DNA from: Arabidopsis thaliana
Taxonomy: Eukaryota > Streptophyta > Magnoliopsida > Brassicales > Brassicaceae
Reading direction: 5' to 3'
DNA: 64,000 nt
NCBI RefSeq assembly: GCF_000001735.4
Contig: NC_003071.7
Coordinates: forward strand, 7,805,151-7,869,150
This document shows positions 47,379-59,350 of the stretch, piece after piece; within the stretch, counting starts at the first letter, position 1; each line of letters begins with the position of its first letter. The translations under genes and the position numbers were made by a program. The notes beneath the pieces are model-generated. The model was not told the origin of the DNA. It did not search any database and was given only the letters and a program-made list of their open reading frames with translations.

Positions 47379-48640
47379 ATGGAACCGATCGAGTACAATG
47401 TATGTGAGACTTCTAAATGTAACTCCCACGTCGACGACCATGGATGGAAGAAAGTCGTGTCCTCGAAGAGCATTCGGAAGCGAAAACCAGCGGATCAGGC
47501 GGCCAGTGGAAACCAACCTACCGGTGAGGACGTTTTCCGTTCATTTGAGGAGAAAAATGCTAATGTGGAGGTGAGGAATGAAAATCTGAAGGCGAAGGAA
47601 AGTAAAAAGTCAAAACCCAAAGAAAGAGATGAAGCCTATAGTGTCTATCGATCCTTCAGATCTTGCGGCTTACCTCCTCGAAATGATCGGTAAGTCAGTC
47701 GATGCATGCGATGTGTAACTCTCATCTAGATGGATAATCCATAAATCAAAATTCATTTTTTTTTGCTAAATAAAAACTATCATATTTTGTTTGTTCTGTT
47801 TGGTTATAGAAAAAATATGCGTTTGAGTTGGAGGTTCAACTATTGCGATTTCTCGATAACTTTGGGAGAGCGATTTCCGGAGTACAATTTCCATGGCTGA
47901 AGTTGTTCAAAGAGTCTCCTTTGCGAAAGCTGATCGATGTTCCTTTATCTCATATTCCTGAACTTGTCTACAAAACATCAGTCCATTGGTTCGACGACCA
48001 ACTTCCAATTATGACACTATTGTTTAATTTCGTGTAATCGTATTTTCACTCAATTGGCAGCACAACAATGAGGTGCCAAAGGTTGAGAGGATCCGGTAAT
48101 TTTGGAATTCAAATTCATGATCTATGTTTTTGCTAGGCAGCATTTTTACCTATATGTCTTTTGTTAGCTAACTGACTAACTCCATTATTTTTATTACTTT
48201 TTATTTGGCAAAGCTAACTCCATAATTATGTTGTATTTTTTCTTTTACTATCAGTTGGAAAGTTTGATTGCATTAGGAATGGTACTGCGTACAAGACCTA
48301 ATGCTTTGGCTATTGTATTACCGACACTGAGGGAGAACGTAAGTATCATGATCCCTAAACCTAATGCTTTGGCTATTATATTAATCAAGGACAAAACAAG
48401 CTTCCGCTTATAGTTTGGATGACCGCTCAGGTTTGTGTGATCCCTTATGTGAACTAGGACAAGTGTGTTATGAAATGTTATTGAACTATAAAATGTGGAC
48501 AGGCCTCCCAAGGTGATTATCTGTAGACTTGTATTCATGGGCGCGTAACTTGTTACCACTAGTTGGAAGGAACCCTCAGTCAAGCTACCGTAGGAACCAC
48601 GGCTGCAGTTGTTCAATATTTTTGTTTTTAGGATTCCGAA
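47379..48640 (+). pseudogene. TMEM214/DUF2359-family pseudogene
   Basis: Block 1 (47379-47692) starts MEPIEYNVCETS and has the family start DHGWKKVV and GEDVFRSFEEK, then shifts frame: IDPSDLAAYLLEM is read in another frame near 47645. Block 2 (47809-48037) has VQLLRFLDNFGRAISGVQFP, then FKESPLRKLIDVPLSHIPE and VYKTSVHWF. Block 3 (from 48254) has ALGMVLRTRPNALAIVLPTL, an internal duplication of PNALAI, then LPLIVWMTAQ, ASQGDY and DLYSWARNLLPLV in further frames. Relatives from memory are At1g23170/At1g70770 (about 480-600 aa, ER/nuclear-envelope proteins). Introns are retained, so it is an unprocessed, truncated copy; the 3' half of the gene is missing. Confidence 0.85.
48176..48223 (-). mobile_element. 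Possible minimal poly(A)-tailed retroinsertion inside the pseudogene
   Basis: CTAACTCCAT at 48176-48185 and 48214-48223 flanks 28 bases ending GGCAAAG. On the minus strand it reads CTTTGCC followed by an A-rich, interrupted tail. It has the same layout as the insertions at 7587 and 46896 but is older-looking, and lies in an intron of the pseudogene. Confidence 0.45.
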
Positions 48641-48649
48641 CTGATTAAT

Positions 48650-50920
48650 GAATGAAAATGGAATGAGAGGACAAAATTGACTTGTTCAATTTTTAAAACT
48701 GTTTGAAATATCATCATTGGGTGTAAATTCCTACCCACTCATTTGAACTAATTTAAATTGTCTCTTAAATCATTTGAAATTGTTAAGTGTATAATAACTT
48801 CATCGCAAAATTCTCAATTTTCAATTTATGTAAAATTTTAGAACCTTTTTTGTGATCAAATAATTTTAGATTTGAAATAATTTTAACAAACCCTAGATTC
48901 AATGAGGCAGAATTTAATACATTTAAAAAAAAATCAATTCAATAAAGAAAATGATCTAAAAAGAAAAAAAAAAATCAAATTACTGATCCAATATACCCCA
49001 TTAAAGTTAAAGCTTTTTACATTCAATTTTGAAAAAATAAAACACTTTTCATAAATGAATTTAGCGTAACCGGCAAAAGAAGATCTTTGAGTTGGACCCG
49101 CCTAAACCTTCATGACAAAGACCTTCCTCCAAACTCATTAATCATTGAAGATTAATATTTAATAATTTTCAATTTATATTTATATATATTTCTCATAGGG
49201 CTTTAAAAGTGTAATCAAATGTTTATCGCAAGATTTAAACAAAGCAGGGAAAAACATAGTTTACAAACAAAAAACATCAAAGAATTTCAACAACAATAAA
49301 TCAAAGAATGCGTAAATTATAACTACTAAACTATATTGAAGCTTAACTCGCTTGGTATATGAAAAGTTAGCCATTAGAAATGATTAAGTGAGTTTTACTA
49401 ACTTAGAGCAACCCGTCTTGGAAACTTGATATAGTGTTGGGACTTGGGATATGCAACAAAACACTTGACATAGCTATGTGTATAGAGCTTCTATCTCCGA
49501 ATTTTAAGATAAGTTCGGTATGGTTAATACTTAATAGTTACAAGCCATAATTAGGAATGAAAACGAACTTTTTGAAAATTTCTATTTTTGAACGTGTGTG
49601 AACTCTAACAAATAAACTGAAAGTTTTATTTTTGAAATTTTCTTGCCTTAAATGAAAGGCCAAAGTGTTTATTTATTTATTTAGGTTTCATGTATTTTCG
49701 GTATTTCTTGTCATTAATAATTTAACTATATCTCGATATTTCTTTCTCTGTTCAATAAGTTTTAAAGATCCAGGGCTTGTTGTCTTGCTACTATAGTAAT
49801 CAATTACAACACACGCACACGGTTAGCATATTTCATTAACTTGTAGGTGATTAAAATAATCAATAAAAAAATGAAATCGTGAAGAGAAAGATAGACGATT
49901 ATTAATCATGATATATGATAAGTGAGTGGGATATGAAAAAGTTTAGCATGTCATCGATGGTTCATAAACAGTTCCAACATCAAGCATTATAGATTTATAA
50001 TTAACAAACATTATGTACATCCCTCTTTGCATTAAGTCAAATAAACCAAATGGGTTTTCATATATAAAGCATTGTGATTAGCGCCTTTTAAACTTCCAAC
50101 CGATGTTTCATTTAAACCCGATAATAGGTATCGAACTATATAAACCAAACATAATCATTGCCTCACTGCCTGAATGTCAGCAATCAAAGCTTCCTAATTT
50201 TAAACGGAGATAGTACTATGTAACTAAAAAATTTTCATGCAAAAAAAAAAAAAAATTACATTAACTGCTTTAATTATTGTACATATACGTAATAATATAA
50301 AATATATATGTGGAAGTGGAATGATACTTGCATCTTTTTATACAGAACTTAATCAGAATGTATTGGGAACCAAGCAACTTGATGTCCATATCTCTTTATG
50401 GACACATGAACTCATAAAATTAATAAAACTTAGGATATCAAAATAATTAAAATGTATGAAAATACAAATCATGAGCATTGTCTCCTGCCTGGTAGCTAGG
50501 GTAGCCTTTTTCCCTTTTTAATCTGTAATTTTTCTCATTGATGGCAAAATGCAAATCCTAGTTTTCTTAGAATTTTAAAACCTTGAAATGTGGCCAAATC
50601 TCTTATACAATGTTGGGCCTATCAAGCAAATTTAGATCCAATAAGGCTTCATGGTGGCGGTTTGAGTATGGTTTTAATTTTTTTTATTTAACCTTACGGG
50701 CTTCCAAATTCAAAATTTAAACTGCAACATTTAGATTGTAAACTTTGAATAGGTCAAATAGACGATTATTAATCATGATATATGATAACTGAGTGGGATA
50801 TGAAAAAGTTTAGCATGTCATCGATGGATCATACCAAACAACAAGCATTATAAATTTATAATTAACAAAATTTATTGAAACTGAAACTTTGAACATGCAC
50901 AACAAAAGTCATTTAAGCAT
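48650..50920. other. Intergenic region with a separated duplication
   Basis: AT-rich, no supported gene. It contains a 112-120 bp direct duplication (49891-50010 and 50758-50869) listed separately. Confidence 0.55.
49891..50869. repeat. Direct duplication, two copies about 870 bp apart
   Basis: Copies at 49891-50010 and 50758-50869 share ATAGACGATTATTAATCATG, then GAGTGGGATATGAAAAAGTT, TAGCATGTCATCGATGG and AAGCATTATA, ending TTTATAATTAACAAA, at roughly 90% identity or better by eye. Sequence outside the copies does not match. The second copy ends about 55 bases before the hAT-type MITE. Confidence 0.85.
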
Positions 50921-50923
50921 AAA

Positions 50924-51774
50924 CAGTGGCGGACCCAAAATTATTTTTAGGGATGTCATTAGGGGTGTCAACATGAGTTAGCTCGCTCAGCTCATGATGA
51001 ATTTGGATCTTTTATGAGCCAGCTCAGCTCAACTCATTTATTATATGAGCTTCAAAATACAAACTCGGACTCAGATCATCTAGATCACGAGCTAAATGAG
51101 CTAGCTCGCGAGCTAATGCGAATAAATGAAAAAAATTATATTTTCTAAAATTGTTATGTAAATTATATATTTTTAAAAATATATTTCTATTTTTATAGAT
51201 TATATAAATATTTATGTTTTGATTGTTGACTTTTTGTGTATATTACTAATATTTATTTTCAGAAATTGTTATGTAACTTATATATTTTCTAAAATATATT
51301 TCTATTATTTATAGAAAAATATATATATATATATACTTTGATTGTTAGCTTTTTGTATATATTACTTTAAAAAAACCAAGCTCATGAGCTAGCTCATGTT
51401 CATTAAACCTCGCTCATATAACTCGTGAGCTAAATAAAGCTCGATCACTAAACTCATTTATTAAATGATCCTTAAAAATTATTAAATGATCCTTAAAAAT
51501 AGAACTAGCGCTCATAAATAACTGAGCCGAGTTGAGCCAGCTCATGAGCTATCAGCTCATTTTGACACCCCTAGGTGTCATACATATATGTAAAACAACA
51601 AAAATTACTCAAAAGTGTAACATGCTAGGATCGATCTCAGATTTAGGGGTGTCATCAATAAAAGATTTACCAACTATGCTACTATCTCATTAAGCATTTC
51701 AATGCATTAAATCTAATTTCTAGATTTAACCTGGGTCAAGTGACACCCCTTCTTATTTAGTGGGTCCGCCACTG
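50924..51774. mobile_element. Outer hAT-type non-autonomous element (host of a nested insertion)
   Basis: Starts CAGTGGCGGACCCA and ends TGGGTCCGCCACTG, a perfect 14-base terminal inverted repeat. It is flanked by a perfect 8-bp target duplication AGCATAAA (50916-50923 and 51775-51782). Eight-base duplications and CAGTGGCGG ends fit the hAT superfamily. Without the nested insertion the element would be only about 230 bp, so it is a MITE without coding capacity. Confidence 0.88.
50960..51573. mobile_element. Inner hAT-type MITE nested in the outer element
   Basis: Ends are TAGGGGTGTCAA and TTGACACCCCTA, with longer imperfect inverted repeats rich in GAGCT/AGCTC motifs (CATGAGTTAGCTCGCTCAGC and its counterpart). 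Flanking octamers GATGTCAT (50952-50959) and GGTGTCAT (51574-51581) differ at one base, an 8-bp target duplication in the outer element. It is 614 bp with no coding capacity. The many AGCTC motifs near both ends are like hAT transposase-binding sites. Confidence 0.85.
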
Positions 51775-52047
51775 AGCATAAATGATTAAGTAGTGAAATT
51801 TGACCTGATTTTACTATATTTTTTGTTAGTTATAATACAACCTTAACGTTTACGATGCAATGCATTGTTTTTTTTGTAGCCGTTGATTTCATTCCTTTTT
51901 TAGAAAGTGGTCTTCCTCTCTTTCCGGTTGAATCTTTTCTTTTTGTAATGTAAAATTTACTGACCAAGAAAAGAAACCTTTTGCCTCCTTTGATTTTGTT
52001 CATGCTAAGTATGGTAAATGGTGCGTTTGGAAAACTAGATTCAAAAA

Positions 52048-54565
52048 ATGTCGTTAGAGTTCGGCTTTATTCTGATCAACATTTTCACTGCGATTGTGTC
52101 ATTTTCAACTTTGTCTCATGCCTTATTGCATCCTAGTAGCGTTTCTCATAATGTCTCCAGAAGCCGCTATTACATGACGACCAATGAACTATGGTTTAAT
52201 CAAACCCTAGATCATGAATCTCCTAATGTAACTTCTCTTCATTGTCCTGATTTCGTAATTTTGTCCAAATGCATCTATTTGAGGTAGATTATTTGAATCA
52301 TATGAGATTTGAAACTTAGTTATTGACAGGATCACCGCAAATTCAGACAGCGATACTATGAATTTATGGACTACTTTCGATCTCCAGATGGGCCTATGTT
52401 TATGATAATATGCGGTGAAGGTCCTTGTAGTGGCATAGCTAATGATTATATAAATGTAAGATTTTACAAATTTGATTATTGTAAAAAAAATCTAAAAAGA
52501 TTGATGTTTTATAAACATATATAGGTATTAGCAAAGAAGTTTCAAGCAGGTGTGGTTTCACTAGAACATAGGTACTATGGAAAAAGCTCCCCCTTTAACT
52601 CATTAGCTACAGAAAATTTGAAATACCTTTCATCGAAACAAGCCCTTTACGATTTGGCATCTTTCCGACAATATTACCAGGCAAGTCTTGCTTGCTTTAC
52701 TTTTATTTAGTGAGATCATATCATATGCTAGAGGAATGGTGACTACATTTAAAAGGATGTTTCATGTACTTTTATTATGATTTGTGGATGTAGGAATCTC
52801 TGAATAAGAAGTTGAATATAAGTAGTGGTGGTAGTGACAATCCGTGGTTCTTCTTCGGGATTTCTTATTCTGGAGCTTTAAGTGCGTGGTTTCGGCTTAA
52901 GTTCCCGCATTTGACGTGTGGAAGCCTTGCTAGTTCTGCAGTCGTTCGTGCAATCTATGAATTCTCTGAATTTGATCAGCAGGTATATATATTAGTAGCA
53001 TAGTTTTCTTTATTGTCATCATTCTGGCATGAATGGAATTAAACAATCTTCTTTGCAAGATTTAAGGTTAAAAAGTATAAGTAATGAGGGTTTTTAAGTT
53101 ACGGTGACAAATTTGATCTTTTGTATACACTACGAGAAGATAGGTGAATCAGCTGGTCAAGAATGCAAACTTGCACTACAAGAGACTAATAAACTTCTGG
53201 AATTAGGGCTTAAAGTAAAAAATAAGGCAGTGAAATCTCTCTTCAATGCCACTGAGGTCTCTCTCTTCTCTGCTTTTTAACTTTCTCTTGTTCTGTTTCA
53301 AACTGATAATAAGTTTTTGAAATCTACAGCTTGATGTTGATGCTGATTTTTTATACTTAACGGCAGATGCAGCGGTTATGGCGGTAAAGATTATCCATAA
53401 TCATTTTTTCAATTCCAAGTTCTTTCTATTCTTTCCTGACTAGTAACATTTAATGTTCAAAATCTTGTAGTTTCAATATGGAAATCCAGATAAACTATGT
53501 GTCCCGCTTGTTGAAGCAAAGAAGAATGGTAGTGATTTAGTGGTAAGCTCACAACGTTTTTCTTCCTCTCTTCATGCTATAATCTCGCTTGAGCCGTGGA
53601 GCTTACAATATTTTATTTGCTAAAGACTTTGAATTGTGTGTGTGATGCAGGTAACATATTCAACATATGTTAGAGAGTATTGCATGAGAATTTGGGGATT
53701 ACGTGTTAGAACATATAACCGAAAACATCTGAGAAACACAGTAGTTACCGCAGACAGTGCATATCGGTTATGGTGGTTTCAAGCTTGCACAGAACTAGGA
53801 TATTTCCAGGTGGCACCTAAATATGATAGTGTTCGATCTCATCAAATCAATACAACGTAACATTCTTGAATTATACTGTTTGTTTACATTTTGTAAAGTC
53901 ACATGTTTATTTAATTTTCTGCTAACTTGATTAGGTTTCATTTGGATTTATGCAAGAGCCTTTTTGGGAAAGATGTTTACCCTAAAGTTGATGCAACAAA
54001 CTTGTACTATGGAGGCGATAGACTCGCCGGTATAAATGTGACATTAAACCTTCTTAAATGTCATTTTAGTCTGTGCACATTATGATAATGTTTGAGGATT
54101 ATTATGCAGCAACCAAAATCATTTTCACAAATGGGTCAGAAGATCCATGGCGTCATGCTTCCAAACAGAACTCTACTCATGAAAGTAAAGACTCGATCTC
54201 TTATGCCTTTCGACATCGATTAATTTTGCTTAAGTTTTGTCTCGGATTTGTGCATTTTCTTTTTTAAGACACTAACAAAATCATGCGCCAGTGCCTTCTT
54301 ACATCATAAAATGTCGTAACTGTGGCCATGGAAGTGATATAAGAGGATGCCCTCAATCTCCAATGGTCATTGAAGGTATAAGCATTTGTGTGTGTTTTGT
54401 CCAAAAACTAAAAAAAAAGAGTCTTGAAATAACAAATTTTCATTTTCAGGTAAATCAAATAATTGCAGCTTACCCGATTATGTAAACAAAGTAAGGCAAC
54501 AGATGGTAGAACACATTGACTTGTGGCTGTCTGAGTGTCGCCAATCTATTAGGAGTTCAATATAG
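52048..54565 (+). CDS. EDA2: S28-family serine carboxypeptidase, EDA2 (489 aa, 12 exons)
   Basis: Exons 52048-52227, 52330-52455, 52525-52680, 52794-52982, 53140-53256, 53330-53383, 53471-53542, 53651-53856, 53935-54029, 54110-54184, 54292-54375 and 54450-54565 join in one frame to 489 aa. Residues 1-26 are a signal peptide. The prolyl-carboxypeptidase fold is complete: [34 protein letters not shown], nucleophile Ser in [10 protein letters not shown], Asp in [13 protein letters not shown] and His in [10 protein letters not shown]28 enzymes cleave C-terminal to proline and are secreted or vacuolar. Intron 3 starts GCAAGT, a GC-AG intron. The locus matches EDA2, linked to embryo-sac development. 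A model missing the GC donor would be shorter. Confidence 0.92.
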
Positions 54566-54569
54566 AGAT

Positions 54570-55284
54570 GCATTATAGAAATAATGATTCGAATTGGACA
54601 AACAATATAATAAACTCTTTAGTCTTTATTATTGATTTTTTAATCCAAATTTGAGTGAACATAGTCAACCTAATGAAGTCGTTTTCTGTTTTAGAAAATG
54701 ATGCAGTTTTTGTATTTATTGTATGTGTCATTGCTAAAAATAGTTTATAACTTGTAACAAAGACCGCAATGTAGAAATATTTGACTTGTCTTTTAAATGA
54801 GTTCCTAGAAGAATTCATCATTTAATCTCTCGAGTCTATTGGGTTCAAACCCCTTAAATCTAAATTTAAGTTCATCTGACGTCTGTTTCTCTTTATTGTC
54901 CTCACATTCCCAATCATAGATCAAACATAATTCTCATGGAAAAAATGTAGATAGGAAAACATCAAGATTAAAAAACAAATAGAAAATAATTTGCAAGCTA
55001 ATTGGAATCGCACTTAAGTCTCTAAAATAAGAAATAAACAACTTCAATAACAATAAAACTTAAGGAAAACACGAAATGAAAGATTTAAAAAAATGTTTTG
55101 AGTAACAAATTTCGAGAAACACTTTTGGAGGAAAAAAAAAATATTGTTAATTTTAGCAAATTAAAATCACCCCTTTCTCTAACAATTTCTTATTTAGTCA
55201 TGTAAAAGGTGGACTGTTGAAGTATGGGGCGGAGAACAAACGTCTAAATATTTAAGGTTACAATGATAAATACTCATTCTTGTG

Positions 55285-55327
<43 letters not shown>

Positions 55328-55960
55328 CTTCGTAATTTCGTATAATAGTTGATGATAAAATAAATTACTTCGTATAGTCATAGAGTGGGTTCTTGTCAAT
55401 CCATGTCGGAGGAATAAATAAGTAATTATACTGTTGGGATCTCATTATTTTATGTTTTATTATAAAAAAGCAAGAGCGTTGAATTTAAATTCGTTCTTGT
55501 TGCACGAATGTTCGATTTCTTTTCTGATTTTCTCCCAAAAGACAAGTAATATATATGGAGAAATGATTTTCATTTGTTTGTTAATTTGTATGTTTAGAAC
55601 TAAATATCGTCTCTCCGAAACGCTTGATAATCCAAACCACTCCAAACAAAAAAAACTTTTGGGAAAAGAAACAGGCAATAGGTGCTAAGATGAGGAAGCA
55701 TAACCACAAACAAAGACTGCAATTCCTAAATTATATCGACAACAAAATAATTGCCAATGCTCAAGGTATTGCATGGATCTTCCTCCCCGTTGTTAGCTTT
55801 CTCTGCTCTTGTTGCGGAGTTGGTAATCTTTTGGGTTGCAATGGATACAGTCTCTTCTGAAGTCGTTTGGATCGTCATGTTTCGATCTCGTTTGTTTTCT
55901 TTGGTAAAGTTGTGTCTTGCATTTATGTATTTTTTTTGGAGTATTTCTAGGTTTTCTTGT
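54570..55960. other. Intergenic region after EDA2
   Basis: AT-rich. A TA microsatellite lies at 55287-55325. Short ORFs near 55624-55860 (for example KMRKHNHKQRLQFLNYIDNK) are not convincingly genes. No family was recognised. Confidence 0.5.
55287..55325. repeat. (TA)n microsatellite
   Basis: About 19 TA units, read directly. Confidence 0.95.
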
Positions 55961-55974
55961 CTTGTTATCTTGTA

Positions 55975-56505
55975 CAGTAAAACCTCTATAAATTAATAAT
56001 GTCGGGACCGAGAAAATTTATTAATTTAAAGAAGTATTAATTTATGCAGAGATTTTACAAATTTTGTAATTTTTTACAAAAATGTGATCTAAAAGGTAGT
56101 TTTTCTATACAATCAATAATTTTTCTAAAAATTATTACGAGTAGAAAACCATTATTAGATTTAAAAACAAAAAAAAACTTTTTTATACGTAGTAAAATTA
56201 TTAGAATTTAATTTTACAAAGAACTAATATAAATTAAAATAAAACAATACGAAAGTCATATTTTACTAAGCTTTACATAATATATATTCATAAATATAAA
56301 TATATATATTCATAAATTTATACAGTTATTAATTTAAAATATTGATGGGACCATATATTTACATAGAATTTTCAAAAATTTTATTATCTTATTAATTTAT
56401 CGATTTGTATCAATTTTTACACTAGTCCCAACTCGGAACCAGAAAAATTTATTAATTTATAGAAGTTATTAATTTATCGAATATTAATTTATAGAGGTTA
56501 TACTG
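55975..56505. mobile_element. Emigrant-type (Tc1/mariner-pogo) MITE, copy 2
   Basis: Starts CAGTAAAACCTCTATAAATT and ends AATTTATAGAGGTTATACTG, near-perfect terminal inverted repeats with TA on each side (55973-55974, 56506-56507). It is 531 bp, AT-rich and non-coding, matching the roughly 500-bp size and 24-bp repeats I recall for the Emigrant family mobilised by the pogo-like Lemi1 transposase. Subterminal GTCGGGACCGAGAAAATTTA and its counterpart are conserved with copy 1. Confidence 0.85.
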
Positions 56506-56509
56506 TATT

Positions 56510-59290
56510 TCTCTTTTATTTGGGTTGTATTTCTTCTTTTTTTACTGAGTTTGAGATTTAATTTTAATAAAAATTATCAGTTTGATAAAAAAAAACTAAA
56601 AATATAATTTTCTTTATAAACTAATAAAATTAAGTTTCTCATTCTAGCTAAAAGGCTTAGCTTAATATTATTATGAATATTATTCATCTTTCCTCTTTCA
56701 AAAAACATATTTTTCATCTTGATTATCATCGGTTGCAACCAAAACGAAAGGCTAAGTTTCATATTCATTTTACTCCCAAACCAAAACAAATAGAGGTAAA
56801 TAAATTTTTCGTATTTCGTACTGGAGCTTTAATGTTAATTTTACCATTTGTTTTCACCCAAAAAAAACCACCTGAATTTCTTGAACAAATTCACAAGGAA
56901 ATTAAATTTGTTTTCTGGGTTTTAATTTGTAACAAAATATCACCTGGTTTTATTAAACTAGTTCCATTAGTTAAAATTAAAAATTGCCGGTATTGTTTTG
57001 TTAAATATTTTATTTTGATAAAATCCTCTGATCTCTATCATTCGAAGTCAAAGCTGTTTTGTTCACGTAAAACTGCATGTGTGATCCTATATATTGTATA
57101 TTGATAAATACGTTTAACAATGACAATCTAGTGAGATAGCTCATGTCACATCGACCTATGATCAATGGATTACTTCAGTTTGATAATATGTTTGTATGTG
57201 ATCACGAATTATATATTATATACCAATCGATTTTTCATTGTTTTATGTACTATAATTTGATTTCAGCTCACTACATATAATATTTAAACGTGACATGTTC
57301 ATCTTTTTTCGTCGTCGATCGACATATCAACTATAAGATTAGTCGGTTGTACGTATAAATCTTGACCTTTTACCATGGATTTGTCCTATAAAAGCTTACT
57401 AGAGACTAGAGACCAGAACGCATTAATATTATTAGGTCTATCTTCTATCACTTCATAGTGTTTCTTTAACACTCATGTTTTGCAAGTGTCGTTTTGTACT
57501 ATTGGAAAAGATTATTGTTATAAAAAAAAAAATGAAACAAAACTCTAAAAAATCAGTTAATCTTAGTTATAAAACATTATCCTGCTAGAAATCATTGCAA
57601 CTTTAATAAAGTATTGAGTCTTGAATCGTTATGTCCACTTCGTTTATTTTATATAAAAGTTTGTCAACTAATTAATAGCTGATTTTTTTTTTCTTTTAAG
57701 AGAAAGAAGATCTCGAAATGAGAATTAAAGATAAGATATATGGTTAGGTAGCGAGTAGAAGACCAAAGCAAGAAACTACGACCACGACATCTTGCACATA
57801 AGAAAAAAAAAAAGTAGTTCAATTTCATTTTCGCTTTGGTCCACTTTATTATTTAACAAAAAATAATATCTAATAAATTACATTAATATAACAGTCCGTG
57901 TTAGACTAAGACACGAAGCCTCCCCCACTAAATCGACGCAAATAAAAATAAACAAATGGTGGGGTTAAGAGTTTAATTCGAGCTGTGGAATTTTTTTATA
58001 AATATACAAAAATAATAATATTTAAAATAATATATATTACGATAACAAATTTTTATGTCAATCAATTATATTTTAAGAATCTTCTAAAATCAAATATTAT
58101 TGAACTAATAATTTGAATAATAATTTTAATTCCACTATTATTGAAAATATTCATATCATTAGTTTTTAAGGGTGTATAGTGAAAAAATTCCTCAATTTCA
58201 AATATGTTAATACAAATTTCCCTTTTTAAAAATTATCATGAAATTGGACAAACTATATTTATATTGAAAAAGATATATAAACTTATACAACACAAATTGT
58301 AAACAAAAATAACATGATGTTCTTCAATAAAATTATAAATCATCAAACCTAAACTCTAAAATTGTCAAAGTAAAAAACCTAAATTGACGAATTCTAATTT
58401 ATTATAGCGAAATTCTCTGATGTTTGTATGATGTCGAAGTTGATTATGAGAGATTTTGTAAAATTTTGTGTTTTAATTTTAACCATAGTTTATCTAATTT
58501 TTACGACAATGTAGAAAGACAGGATTAAGATATTTGAAAAATTGAAGTTTTTTTTTATAAAATATATAATTGAATAATTTCTTATAGAATTTTAGAAAAA
58601 AATTTTAGATAAAATTAAAAAACACAAATGTAATTCTTTTATGTAGAATTTGGGGAACCAGACTACAACAAATCATAAATTTCTCTAAATTTACCTAAAA
58701 TCATATTAAAAATTAATAAATCATTATGAATCTTAAATTACTTAAAATATAAATTTGAAAATACTCCTCTAACTCAGAGATCAATTTTTTCTAATGCCTC
58801 GTGATTTTTTTGCATCTTGTAGCTTAGTCACCTATATATATTTTTAGTGGTAACAAGATTCTCTGTTAAAAAAATAATAAAAATTAAAAATAATAATAGT
58901 TTATTTTATGGGAAAAGACGCGAGTGGCTCCCACCAGCCTCAACTTTGCCCACGTGGAACCAGCCATATGCGCGGCGTTTAGACAACAAAAAAAAAGCGT
59001 GTTGTTTCTTTCTCTCTCTAGAAAGTCAAAAAAAGGAGACAGACAACCAAACACTGCCTTGTCACATCTCTCTCTCTCTTGCTTTTGGCGAGTAACGAGT
59101 AAGTCCATTTTCCATGTGCCCACTGTGTCTTCTCTCCTTACACGCCACCATCTCCTCCACCTCCTCCTCCCTCCCTTCTCCAATTCCCAATTCTCCTCCA
59201 AACCCTAGGGTTAGGGTTTCCACGATTGCTTCACCTTCCCTTCTTTTTTTAAAACCTCAGATCTTCCGCTTCCTCGTTCTTGTCTTTTTG
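56510..59290. other. Intergenic region before the PHD-SWIB-GYF gene
   Basis: Very AT-rich; a 143-codon ORF at 56673-57104 has no motif and is probably chance. From about 58920 the sequence becomes CT-rich (the promoter/leader of the next gene). Confidence 0.5.
59200..59219 (+). promoter_or_regulatory. Telo-box pair in the leader of the PHD-SWIB-GYF gene
   Basis: AAACCCTAGGGTTAGGGTTT combines AAACCCTA and TTAGGGTTT in opposite orientations 130-150 bases before the start codon. Telo-boxes are frequent in promoters and leaders of growth-related Arabidopsis genes. Confidence 0.6.
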
Positions 59291-59350
59291 TTGAGCTGAG
59301 AAGCAAAAAAAAAGTGTTCTTTGGCTTCACGAGGAGCCAACAACGAATCG

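Noticed and set aside
55624-55860. Overlapping short ORFs with a hydrophobic segment
   Set aside because: No recognisable family, no supported splice partner, and overlapping frames of equal quality.
56673-57104. 143-codon ORF in AT-rich DNA
   Set aside because: Lys/Phe/Ile composition as expected by chance, no motif, no promoter context, next to a MITE.
59321-59350. Ten-codon N-terminal extension of the PHD-SWIB-GYF protein
   Set aside because: It would need a TTG start; the first in-frame ATG at 59351 gives the expected 824 aa.
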